In this document: positions 1 to 6,043 of the stretch, piece by piece | Layout of the letters: the number at the start of each line of letters is the position of its first letter | How positions within the stretch are numbered: the first letter of the stretch is position 1 | NCBI RefSeq assembly: GCF_946885885.1 | Contig: NZ_CAMPHN010000171.1 | Location: 1 to 9,006, forward strand | DNA length: 9,006 nt | Source of the DNA: an uncultured Pseudomonas sp. | GTDB lineage: Bacteria > Pseudomonadota > Gammaproteobacteria > Pseudomonadales > Pseudomonadaceae | Reading direction: 5' to 3' | Program-made: the position numbers and the translations under genes | Notes under the pieces: model-generated | The model's database searches: none | What the model saw: only the letters and a program-made list of their open reading frames with translations | Told to the model about the DNA's origin: nothing

Positions 1-378
1 TCGCTCAACCCAGGCTACGCCCTTAGGAATGCGGTGCTGTAGCTCGGGTCGAGCGCAGCGACACCCGGGGAAACCTGCCCTGGGTATCGCTTCGCTCAAC
101 CCAGGCTACGGCCTCAAGGAATGCGGTGCTGGAGCTCGGGTCGAGCGCAGCGATACCCGGGAAACTGCCCTGGGTATCGCTTCGCTCAACCCAGGCTACG
201 GCCCTTAGGAATGCGCTGCTGTAGCTCGGGTCGAGCGCAGCGACACCCGGGGAAACTGCCCTGGGTATCGCTTCGCTCAACCCAGGCTACGCCCTTAGGA
301 ATGCGGTGCTGTAGCTCGGGTCGAGCGTAGCGACACCCGGGACACCTGCCGGGTATCGCGGCGCTCAACCCAGGCTAC
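1..378. repeat. Tandem array of GTAG-headed inverted repeats (REP/BIME-like), period 90-92 bp
   Basis: Four full units and the tail of a fifth fill this gene-free stretch. Paired palindromes lie at 39-109, 131-199, 221-290 and 311-378, with a partial right arm at 1-18. In each, a left arm beginning GTAGCTCGGGTCGAGCG is matched by an inverted, diverged right arm ending TCAACCCAGGCTAC, and each arm can also fold on itself (cgggt / acccg). Linkers of 20-21 bp (like cccttaggaatgcggtgct) are conserved between units, so the whole 90-bp module was amplified in tandem. Unit 2 has GGAG instead of GTAG; unit 4 is the most diverged. GTAG heads and head-out pairing are the known hallmark of REP sequences mobilised by RAYT transposases in Pseudomonas; no RAYT gene is in the window. 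Short open frames crossing the array are by-products of the repeat. Confidence 0.93.
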
Positions 379-394
379 GACTCACTTAACGATC

Positions 395-400
395 ACAGGA
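395..400 (+). promoter_or_regulatory. Ribosome binding site of the first operon gene
   Basis: ACAGGA lies six bases before the ATG at 407 and supports that start. Only 28 bp separate the last repeat arm (ending 378) from the start codon, and I see no convincing -35/-10 pair in them. The promoter must therefore lie in or beyond the repeat array. Confidence 0.6.
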
Positions 401-406
401 CAACCC

Positions 407-1213
407 ATGGCGTGCAACGTCATCCTCGTCATTCTCGACGGCCTGAACTACGAGGTGGCCCGGCATGCGCTGGGGCATTTGCAGGCTTACTGCGGCGCCG
501 AGCGCGCGGCCTTGTACAAGCTCGACTGCGAGCTGCCGTCGCTGTCGCGCCCGCTGTACGAATGCATCCTCACCGGCACCCGGCCTATCGACAGCGGTGT
601 GGTGCATAACCAGGTGGTGCGCCTGTCCAACCAGCGCAGCATCTTTCACTACGCCCGCGCTGCCGACTTGAGCACCGCGGCTGCGGCCTATCACTGGGTC
701 AGCGAGTTGTATAACCGTGCGCCTTTCGTTGCGGCCCGCGACCGCCATACCGATGACCTCGAATTGCCGATCCAGCATGGGCACTTCTACTACGTCGATC
801 ACTACCCCGACTCCCACCTGTTCGCCGACGCGGAAAGCCTGCGTCTGCGCCATAACCCGAATTTCCTCTTGGTACACCCGATGAACATCGACGACGCCGG
901 CCACAAGCACGGCCTCGACAGCGCGCAATATCGCAACAGCGCGCGCGGTGCCGACGTGCTGCTCGCCGACTACCTGCAAGGCTGGCTGGATGCCGGCTAC
1001 CAGGTGCTGGTCACCGCTGACCACGGCATGAACAACGATCGCTCGCACAACGGCCTGCTGCAAGAGGAACGCGAAGTGCCGCTGTTCGTGCTGGGTTCGG
1101 CGTTCAGCCTGAGCGGCGACGCCCAACCGAAGCAGACCGAGCTGTGCGGCACCGTCTGCGAGCTGCTCGGCGTGGCCCACGACAAACCCGTTTGCAGAGA
1201 ATTACTGAAATGA
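407..1213 (+). CDS. Alkaline phosphatase superfamily hydrolase (nucleotide pyrophosphatase/phosphodiesterase-like), cytoplasmic
   Basis: A 268-residue two-metal hydrolase expected to cleave a phosphate mono- or diester or a phosphonate. The full metal-site set is visible: D11 (ILDGLN), probable nucleophile S47 in LPSLSRP (where NPP enzymes have T-F-P), D162 and H166 in the DDAGHKHG motif, D205-H206 in TADHGM, and H214. There is no signal peptide or membrane segment, so it should act in the cytoplasm on an imported substrate. It is shorter than phosphonoacetate hydrolase or eukaryotic NPPs (about 400 residues or more), so the substrate cannot be assigned by homology. It is first in a five-gene operon with an ABC importer and a HAD phosphatase, and its TGA overlaps the next ATG (ATGA). 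The superfamily is sure; the reaction is open. Confidence 0.9.
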   Translation: MACNVILVILDGLNYEVARHALGHLQAYCGAERAALYKLDCELPSLSRPLYECILTGTRPIDSGVVHNQVVRLSNQRSIFHYARAADLSTAAAAYHWVSELYNRAPFVAARDRHTDDLELPIQHGHFYYVDHYPDSHLFADAESLRLRHNPNFLLVHPMNIDDAGHKHGLDSAQYRNSARGADVLLADYLQGWLDAGYQVLVTADHGMNNDRSHNGLLQEEREVPLFVLGSAFSLSGDAQPKQTELCGTVCELLGVAHDKPVCRELLK

Positions 1214-2124
1214 GCGCGCCACTCGAACAAAGCGCCAAGCTACCCAGTGACGCGCAATCGATCGCCGCGCCACGCACGCGGCTGTCGCCGCAACTCAAGG
1301 GCAAATGGCTGGCGGCGTTGTGCCTGCTGCCGTTCGCGATCTTCTTTATCACCTTTCAGATCGCGCCGTTGGTCTGGGTGGCGATCAACAGCCTGAACAG
1401 CGCCGAGGGTTGGGGCCTGGCCAATTTCGCCAAGATATTCGGCTCCAAGTTCTACCTGCAGGCGATCAAACACAGCCTGCAGATTGCCTTCTGGTCGAGC
1501 CTGTTCGGCATGGCCATCGCGATTCTCGGCAGCTACTCGCTGCACCAGGTCGATTCCAAACTGCGCGATTTCGTCATGGCCTTCTCCAACATGACCAGCA
1601 ACTTCGCCGGGGTGCCGCTGGCCTTCGCCTTTATCATCCTGCTCGGTTTCAACGGCGCGCTGACCTTGCTGCTGATCAAGATCGGCCTGATCGAGAGCTT
1701 CAACCTCTACTCGAAAAACGGCCTGATCGTGCTCTACACCTACTTCCAGATCCCCCTCGGCGTGCTGCTGCTCTACCCGGCCTTCGATGCCCTGCGCGAG
1801 GATTGGCGCGAGTCCGCCGCGCTGCTCGGCGCCAATACCTGGGACTTCTGGCGGCATATCGGCCTGCCGGTGCTGACCCCGGCGCTGCTCGGCACCTTCG
1901 TCATCCTGCTGGCCAACGCCCTCGGCGCCTACGCCACTGTGTACTACCTGACCACCGGCAACTTCAACGTGATGCCGATCCGCATCGCCGGCCTGGTTTC
2001 CGGCGATATTTCCCTCGACCCTAACCTGGCCAGCGCCCTGGCGATGATCCTGGTCGGTCTGATGGCGGTGATCACCGTGGCCCATCAACTGCTGCTGAAA
2101 AGGAGCCAGCATGTCTCTCGCTGA
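1210..2124 (+). CDS. ABC transporter permease (spermidine/2-aminoethylphosphonate/iron type), first subunit
   Basis: A 304-residue inner-membrane permease of the binding-protein-dependent type. Predicted TM segments lie at about residues 33-57, 91-113, 133-160, 171-192, 223-247 and 274-296. The cytoplasmic EAA loop that docks on the ATPase is clear at 201-220 (ESAALLG...HIGLP). I chose the ATG at 1210, which overlaps the upstream stop as ATGA, over an upstream in-frame ATG at 1144: the latter would add 22 arginine-rich residues that are merely the upstream gene read in another frame. The Shine-Dalgarno is weak (AGAGA near 1196), so translational coupling is likely. It pairs with the permease at 2111 as a heterodimer. 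The substrate class is not decided by the sequence; PotB/PhnU-like proteins are the nearest I recognise. Confidence 0.92.
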   Translation: MSAPLEQSAKLPSDAQSIAAPRTRLSPQLKGKWLAALCLLPFAIFFITFQIAPLVWVAINSLNSAEGWGLANFAKIFGSKFYLQAIKHSLQIAFWSSLFGMAIAILGSYSLHQVDSKLRDFVMAFSNMTSNFAGVPLAFAFIILLGFNGALTLLLIKIGLIESFNLYSKNGLIVLYTYFQIPLGVLLLYPAFDALREDWRESAALLGANTWDFWRHIGLPVLTPALLGTFVILLANALGAYATVYYLTTGNFNVMPIRIAGLVSGDISLDPNLASALAMILVGLMAVITVAHQLLLKRSQHVSR

Positions 2125-2908
2125 CCGCGCACCAGCGGCGCTCTACCACCGTTTGGTGGTCTGGCTGCTGTTTCTGATCCTGCTGACGCCGCTGGCCGGC
2201 ACCCTGCTCTATTCGTTGTCCACCAGTTGGTCGGCAAGCATCCTGCCGGACGGCCTGACCTTCAAGTGGTACCTGGCGCTGTGGAGTGATCAACGCTTCC
2301 TGAATGCCTTCGGTCAGTCGCTGCTGGTCTGTTTCGGCGCCCTGGCGCTGTCGGTGGTGTTGATCCTGCCGCTGCTGTTCGTCGTGCATTACCACTTCCC
2401 CAAGCTCGACGGGCTAATGAACATCCTGATTCTGCTGCCGTTCGCCGTGCCGCCGGTGGTGTCGTCGGTGGGCCTGTTGCAGCTGTACGGCTCAGGGCCG
2501 CTGGCGATGACCGGCACACCGTGGATTCTGATCGGCTGCTACTTCACCATCGCCCTGCCCTTTATGTACCGCGCCATCACCAACAACCTGCAGGCGATCA
2601 ACCTGCCGGATCTGATGGACGCCGCTCACCTGCTCGGCGCCAGCACCTGGAAGGCTGCGTTTCTGGTGGTGCTGCCGAACCTGCGCAAGGGCCTGATGGT
2701 CTCGCTGTTCCTCTCCTTCAGCTTTCTGTTCGGCGAGTTCGTGTTCGCCAATATGCTGGTCGGCACCCGCTACGAAACGCTGCAGGTCTACCTCAACAAT
2801 ATGAAAAACAGCAGCGGCCACTTCAATAGCGCCCTGGTGATTTCCTATTTCTTCTTCGTGCTGGTCTTCACCTGGGCCGCCAACCGCCTGAACAAGGACA
2901 AGTCATGA
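2111..2908 (+). CDS. ABC transporter permease (PotC/PhnV-like), second subunit
   Basis: A 265-residue partner permease. Hydrophobic segments lie at about 15-36, 66-93, 103-125, 137-157, 195-217 and 240-258. The EAA loop is at 169-190 (MDAAHLLG...VLPN). A good Shine-Dalgarno AGGAG (2101-2105) lies five bases before the ATG. The gene overlaps the upstream permease by 14 bp and its TGA overlaps the ATPase start as ATGA. Two dissimilar permeases, one ATPase and an EAA loop in each define a classic importer of the MOI (PotABCD-type) group. No periplasmic binding protein is encoded in the window. Confidence 0.92.
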   Translation: MSLADRAPAALYHRLVVWLLFLILLTPLAGTLLYSLSTSWSASILPDGLTFKWYLALWSDQRFLNAFGQSLLVCFGALALSVVLILPLLFVVHYHFPKLDGLMNILILLPFAVPPVVSSVGLLQLYGSGPLAMTGTPWILIGCYFTIALPFMYRAITNNLQAINLPDLMDAAHLLGASTWKAAFLVVLPNLRKGLMVSLFLSFSFLFGEFVFANMLVGTRYETLQVYLNNMKNSSGHFNSALVISYFFFVLVFTWAANRLNKDKS

Positions 2909-3903
2909 GTTATCTGAGCATCCGCGGCCTGCACAAAAGCTACGGCACCACGCCGATCTTCAGCGATATCCACTGCGAGATCGGCAAGGGCGAGTTCGTC
3001 ACCCTGCTCGGCCCCTCGGGCTGCGGTAAATCCACCCTGCTGCGCTGCATCGCCGGCCTCACCGAGGTGGGCGGCGGGCAGATTCTTCTGAATGGCGAAG
3101 ACCTGGTGCCGCAAGCGCCGCAAAAGCGCGGCATCGGCATGGTGTTTCAGAGCTACGCGCTGTTCCCCAATATGACCGTGCAGCAAAACGTCGCCTTCGG
3201 CCTGCGCATGCAAAAGGTGGCCAAGGAAGAAAGCGCCGAGCGCGTGCGCGAAGCCCTGGCGATGGTCGAGCTGGGTGACTTCGCCGCGCGCTACCCGCAT
3301 CAGTTGTCCGGCGGCCAATGCCAGCGCGTGGCCCTGGCCCGCTCGCTGGTCACTCGCCCGCGCCTGCTGCTGCTCGACGAGCCGCTGTCGGCGCTGGATG
3401 CACGGATTCGTAAACACCTGCGCGAGCAGATCCGCGCGATCCAGCAGGAGCTCGGTCTGACCACCATTTTCGTCACCCACGACCAGGAAGAAGCCCTGGT
3501 GATGTCCGACCGGATCTTTCTGATGAACGCCGGCAAAATCGTCCAGAGCGGCGATGCCGAAACCCTCTACACCGCGCCGGTCGACGCCTTCGCCGCCGGT
3601 TTTATCGGCAACTACAACCTGCTCGACGCCGAGGCCGCCAGCCGCCTGCTCGGCCGGCCGATCGGCAGCCGCATCGCCATCCGCCCCGAGGCCATCCGGC
3701 TCGGCGGCGAAGGCGGCGCAAATGGTATAGAGGGACAGATCCGCAGCCACAGCTTGCTCGGCAACGTTATCCGCTACCGGGTCGAGGCTCGCGGCGTCGA
3801 GTTGCTGGTCGATGTACTGAACCGCTCGGCGACCGATATGCACGGCAGCGGCCAGCGCATCGCGCTAAGCATCGACGCCACCGCGATCCGGGAGGTGGCT
3901 TGA
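2905..3903 (+). CDS. ABC transporter ATP-binding protein with C-terminal TOBE-like domain (PotA/FbpC family)
   Basis: A 332-residue ATPase that powers the permease pair. All nucleotide-binding motifs are intact: Walker A GPSGCGKST at 36-44, Q-loop Q82, signature LSGGQ at 134-138, Walker B LLLLDEP at 154-160, D-loop SALD at 162-165 and H-loop H192. Residues from about 235 to 330 form the regulatory TOBE-type tail typical of spermidine, iron and phosphonate importers (IAIRPEAIRL). One oddity is LSGGQ followed by Cys139-Gln where these ATPases usually have Gln-Gln. AAGGA at 2894-2898 lies six bases before the ATG, which overlaps the upstream stop. The stop shares a base with the next gene's start (TGATG). 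Confidence 0.96.
   Translation: MSYLSIRGLHKSYGTTPIFSDIHCEIGKGEFVTLLGPSGCGKSTLLRCIAGLTEVGGGQILLNGEDLVPQAPQKRGIGMVFQSYALFPNMTVQQNVAFGLRMQKVAKEESAERVREALAMVELGDFAARYPHQLSGGQCQRVALARSLVTRPRLLLLDEPLSALDARIRKHLREQIRAIQQELGLTTIFVTHDQEEALVMSDRIFLMNAGKIVQSGDAETLYTAPVDAFAAGFIGNYNLLDAEAASRLLGRPIGSRIAIRPEAIRLGGEGGANGIEGQIRSHSLLGNVIRYRVEARGVELLVDVLNRSATDMHGSGQRIALSIDATAIREVA
3891..3895 (+). promoter_or_regulatory. Ribosome binding site deciding the HAD gene start
   Basis: GGAGG sits seven bases before the ATG at 3903 but only four before an in-frame TTG at 3900. The ATG is therefore preferred; the reading frame is the same either way. Confidence 0.65.
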
Positions 3904-4556
3904 TGGCCCTGGCGATTTTCGATCTGGACGAAACCCTGATCCATGGCGACTGCGCCAGCCTGTGGAGCAGCGAAATGGCTAAGCTCGGCTGGGTCGACGG
4001 CGAAAGCTTCATCGAGAAAGACCGCGAACTGATGGCGCTTTATGCCGAAGGCAAGCTGGCCATGGAGGACTACATGGTCTTCAGCCTCTCGCCCCTGGTC
4101 GGGCGCAGCGCCGAAGAAATCGCCTTCGTCGTCGAACCCTATGTCGAGGATGTGATCGAGCCGCTGTTCTACAGCGACGCCATCCGCTGCCTGGCCACCC
4201 ACCGCGCCGCCGGCGACCGCATTCTGATCATCTCCGCCTCTGCGCACTTTCTGGTCAGCGCCATCGCCGCACGCCTGAAGGTCGAGGATGTGCTGGCCAT
4301 CGATATCGAAGAGCAACACGGCACCTACAGCGGCCGCACCCAGGGCGTGCTGACCTATCGCGAAGGCAAGGTCATACGCCTGCAGGCCTGGCTCGAAGAA
4401 CAAGGCGAAAACCTCGACGGCGCCTACTTCTACTCCGACTCGCGCAACGACCTGCCGCTGCTGCAACTGGTCAGCCAACCCTATGCCGTCAACCCGGACC
4501 CGGTACTGCGCCGGCACGCCGAACAGGCCGGCTGGCCGATTCTCAGCTGGAAGTGA
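3903..4556 (+). CDS. HAD superfamily subfamily IB phosphatase (phosphoserine-phosphatase-like)
   Basis: A 217-residue cytoplasmic phosphatase. HAD motif I is DLDET (nucleophile D7, acid/base D9); motif II is S111 in IISAS; motif III is probably K156 in REGKVIRL; motif IV is SDSRND (D179, D183). The stretch between about residues 15 and 95 is the helical C1 cap of subfamily IB. The size suits the TIGR01490-type SerB-like hydrolases, whose members act on varied small phosphomonoesters. It is the last gene of the operon, touching the ATPase gene as TGATG. A natural role is removing phosphate from the imported solute or from the product of the first gene. Substrates such as phosphocholine, phosphoethanolamine or a sugar phosphate are possible, but none is shown. 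Phosphoserine phosphatase itself is less likely given this setting. Confidence 0.9.
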   Translation: MALAIFDLDETLIHGDCASLWSSEMAKLGWVDGESFIEKDRELMALYAEGKLAMEDYMVFSLSPLVGRSAEEIAFVVEPYVEDVIEPLFYSDAIRCLATHRAAGDRILIISASAHFLVSAIAARLKVEDVLAIDIEEQHGTYSGRTQGVLTYREGKVIRLQAWLEEQGENLDGAYFYSDSRNDLPLLQLVSQPYAVNPDPVLRRHAEQAGWPILSWK

Positions 4557-4569
4557 TCTATTAGCTTTG

Positions 4570-4645
4570 GTAGCCCGGATGCAATCCGGGGAAGTTCCAA
4601 CGGCGGATACCGCTCCCGGATTGCGCTGGGGCTTATCCGGGCTAC
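4570..4645. repeat. BIME-like inverted repeat, GTAGCCCGGATGCAATCCGGGG family
   Basis: It begins GTAGCCCGGATGCAATCCGGGG and ends with an inverted, diverged copy reading CCCGGATTGCGC... TTATCCGGGCTAC. The left arm alone folds as a hairpin (cccggat / atccggg). It starts 13 bp after the HAD stop codon, where such hairpins can protect the mRNA 3' end or limit read-through. GTAG head and CTAC tail mark it as REP type. The arm sequence differs from the array at 1-378. Confidence 0.85.
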
Positions 4646-4654
4646 AGCACCATC

Positions 4655-4729
4655 GTAGGGCGGACATGCCGAAGGCTTGTCCGCCATTGGCAACGAGCGG
4701 TGGACAAAGCTTCGCTATATCCACCCTAC
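4655..4729. repeat. BIME-like inverted repeat, GTAGGGCGGACA / TATCCACCCTAC family
   Basis: The left arm is a hairpin GGCGGACA(n11)TGTCCGCC behind a GTAG head (4655). The right arm is GGTGGACAAAGCTTCGC with TATCCACC and ends in CTAC at 4729. It lies nine bases after the previous element, so two different GTAG...CTAC pairs stand side by side. This is a third palindrome sequence class in the window. Confidence 0.8.
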
Positions 4730-4745
4730 AAAAGCGCATCTCAAT

Positions 4746-4760
4746 CCCGGATGCAATCCG
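4746..4760 (+). repeat. 15-bp REP arm remnant
   Basis: CCCGGATGCAATCCG is identical to 4574-4588, the core of the first arm of the neighbouring element, but lacks its GTAG head and a partner arm. It looks like a decayed copy or a trace of rearrangement. Confidence 0.7.
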
Positions 4761-4907
4761 AAAGCGGCTTTCATGGCGACAGTTCGTCAGTAACCAGCAC
4801 TTCACCGGCCGTTTGGCACAAATACTGGCACTTTGCTCAAGTTTTGCCCTTGCCAGGCGTCGACAAAGCTCGGCATCCTTAGCCCATAACAATTACCAGA
4901 ATCCGCT

Positions 4908-5957
4908 ATGGCGATGCTAATCCGACGCATGCTCGTGCGCCTGCGCAACGACTTCCAGCTGTCCATCATCACCTTGATGGGGCTGATCGGCGTCCTGGGC
5001 ATTTCGCCCTACGCGATTTACCGGCTGCTGGAGGGCAACTATCTGGTTGGCTTGGCCGACTGCGTGATCGTGCTCTCGACCTTGGTCGCGGTGATGTACG
5101 CCTGGCGTAGCGGCGATACGGAAAAGCCCGGCATCTATCTGGCCACCGTGCTCACAATGGGAGGGACCCTGGTGGCGACCAACCTCGGGGTCAACGGGGT
5201 GTTCTGGCTGTATCCGCTGATTCTCTTCAACTTCTTCATGGTGACACCCGGCAAAGCGGTATTGGCCACGGCACTGGTATTGCTGGCCCTGGTGAGCCAT
5301 GCCCTGCTGGTACCGGGCTCGGTGTTCGAAAGCAGCTACCAGATGACCTCTTTTCTGGTCACCAGCTCGGTGGCCGGCCTGCTGGCCTTTATCTTCGCTT
5401 ACCGCACCCGCCGTCAGCGCGATCAGTTGCAGATCCTTGCGATCCAGGACCCGTTGACCGGTGCACGCAATCGCCGAGCGATGAACGAAGAACTGAGAAT
5501 CGCCGTAGCGCTGAATCGCCGGCACGGCAGCAAGTTCGCGATCCTGGTGATGGACCTGGATCATTTCAAACGGATTAACGACACCTTCGGCCATCAGGCC
5601 GGCGATCAGGTGTTGACGGATTTCGTCGAGCTGATCAAAAAGTCCTCGCGCAAAGAGGATCGGCTGTTCCGCTTCGGCGGCGAAGAATTTCTCATGCTCC
5701 TGCCGAACACCGACAAAGCCGGCCTGCTGGCGGCGGCCAAGCATCTGCACAACCAGATCGCGCAGCACCTGCTTGGCCCAGACGGGCCGGTAACCATGTC
5801 GATCGGCGGCGCCATTCTGCGCACCGGTGAAGACTGGGAAAGCTGGCTGCAACGGGCCGATCAACGCCTCTATCGCGCCAAAGGCGCAGGCCGCAACTGC
5901 ACCGTTGCCGACGACGCCTCGCAAGCCTTTCCCCCAGTGCTGTCGAACCTGTTCTAA
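4908..5957 (+). CDS. Membrane-bound diguanylate cyclase (GGDEF domain)
   Basis: A 349-residue enzyme that should make cyclic di-GMP from two GTP. Residues 1-165 hold six predicted TM helices (about 19-40, 46-66, 76-92, 97-112, 117-134 and 145-164), an integral-membrane sensor region that I do not match to a named MASE domain with certainty. The GGDEF domain runs from about 175 to 338: DPLTGARNRR at 181-190, the metal aspartate D216 in MDLDHFK, and active-site GGEEF at 257-261. R248-x-x-D251, five residues before it, is the inhibitory product-binding I-site, so feedback inhibition is expected. There is no EAL or HD-GYP domain. The start is not firm: the Shine-Dalgarno before 4908 is weak, and in-frame ATGs at 4914 and 4929 are alternatives with little effect on the domains. 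It is probably monocistronic. Confidence 0.94.
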   Translation: MAMLIRRMLVRLRNDFQLSIITLMGLIGVLGISPYAIYRLLEGNYLVGLADCVIVLSTLVAVMYAWRSGDTEKPGIYLATVLTMGGTLVATNLGVNGVFWLYPLILFNFFMVTPGKAVLATALVLLALVSHALLVPGSVFESSYQMTSFLVTSSVAGLLAFIFAYRTRRQRDQLQILAIQDPLTGARNRRAMNEELRIAVALNRRHGSKFAILVMDLDHFKRINDTFGHQAGDQVLTDFVELIKKSSRKEDRLFRFGGEEFLMLLPNTDKAGLLAAAKHLHNQIAQHLLGPDGPVTMSIGGAILRTGEDWESWLQRADQRLYRAKGAGRNCTVADDASQAFPPVLSNLF

Positions 5958-6043
5958 GTGCCCCGATCGGCGCCGAAGGCCCCCTGTAACAAACGGGCAA
6001 CCGCCCAGTCTATTCAGCACACTCCCCCCACCTGGGAATCGCG

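Larger units (their letters stand above)
4557..4907. other. Intergenic gap of 351 bp, mostly REP-like repeats
   Basis: No credible gene. The left half is taken by two inverted-repeat elements (4570-4645 and 4655-4729) and a 15-base remnant (4746-4760). The right half (about 4761-4907) is unique sequence that must hold the promoter of the diguanylate cyclase gene. I found no confident -35/-10 pair there. The frames that read through this gap on either strand are by-products of repeats and of neighbouring genes. Confidence 0.8.

Noticed and set aside
23..368. Short open frames on both strands in the repeat array
   Set aside because: They repeat the same peptide each period as a consequence of the DNA repeat, lack ribosome binding sites and resemble no protein.
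1..378. CRISPR-like array of regularly spaced repeats
   Set aside because: The spacers would be nearly identical to each other and the repeat unit is a paired palindrome about 70 bp long; this is a tandem repeat of a REP pair, not repeats with unique spacers.
386..1180. Long minus-strand open frame opposite the hydrolase gene
   Set aside because: It is an antisense shadow common in GC-rich coding DNA; the plus strand has a complete metal-site pattern. The same holds for long minus-strand frames opposite 1240-2112, 2845-3843, 3774-4892 and 4917-6020.
1144..1209. Upstream extension of the first permease from an ATG at 1144
   Set aside because: It would overlap the hydrolase gene by 70 bases and add an arginine-rich, unconserved-looking leader; the coupled ATGA start at 1210 fits the rest of the operon.
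4814..4830. Sigma-54-type promoter (TGGCAC ... ) before the cyclase gene
   Set aside because: TGGCAC at 4814-4819 fits the -24 box, but the position ten bases on is GG rather than the essential GC, so the -12 box fails.
4837..4866. Flagellar sigma-28-type promoter (TCAAG ... GTCGACAA) before the cyclase gene
   Set aside because: The -35 half and a 6/8 match to GCCGATAA are present, but the spacing is about two to three bases too long and the -10 half is imperfect; too weak to call without expression data.
4483..4920. Plus-strand frame of 145 codons across the HAD end and the gap
   Set aside because: It starts inside the HAD gene in another frame, runs through REP elements and overlaps the cyclase start; no recognisable protein or ribosome binding site.
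5958..6043. Terminator between the cyclase and msrB
   Set aside because: Only short stems (four to six pairs, such as GGGC/GCCC) without a T-run are visible.
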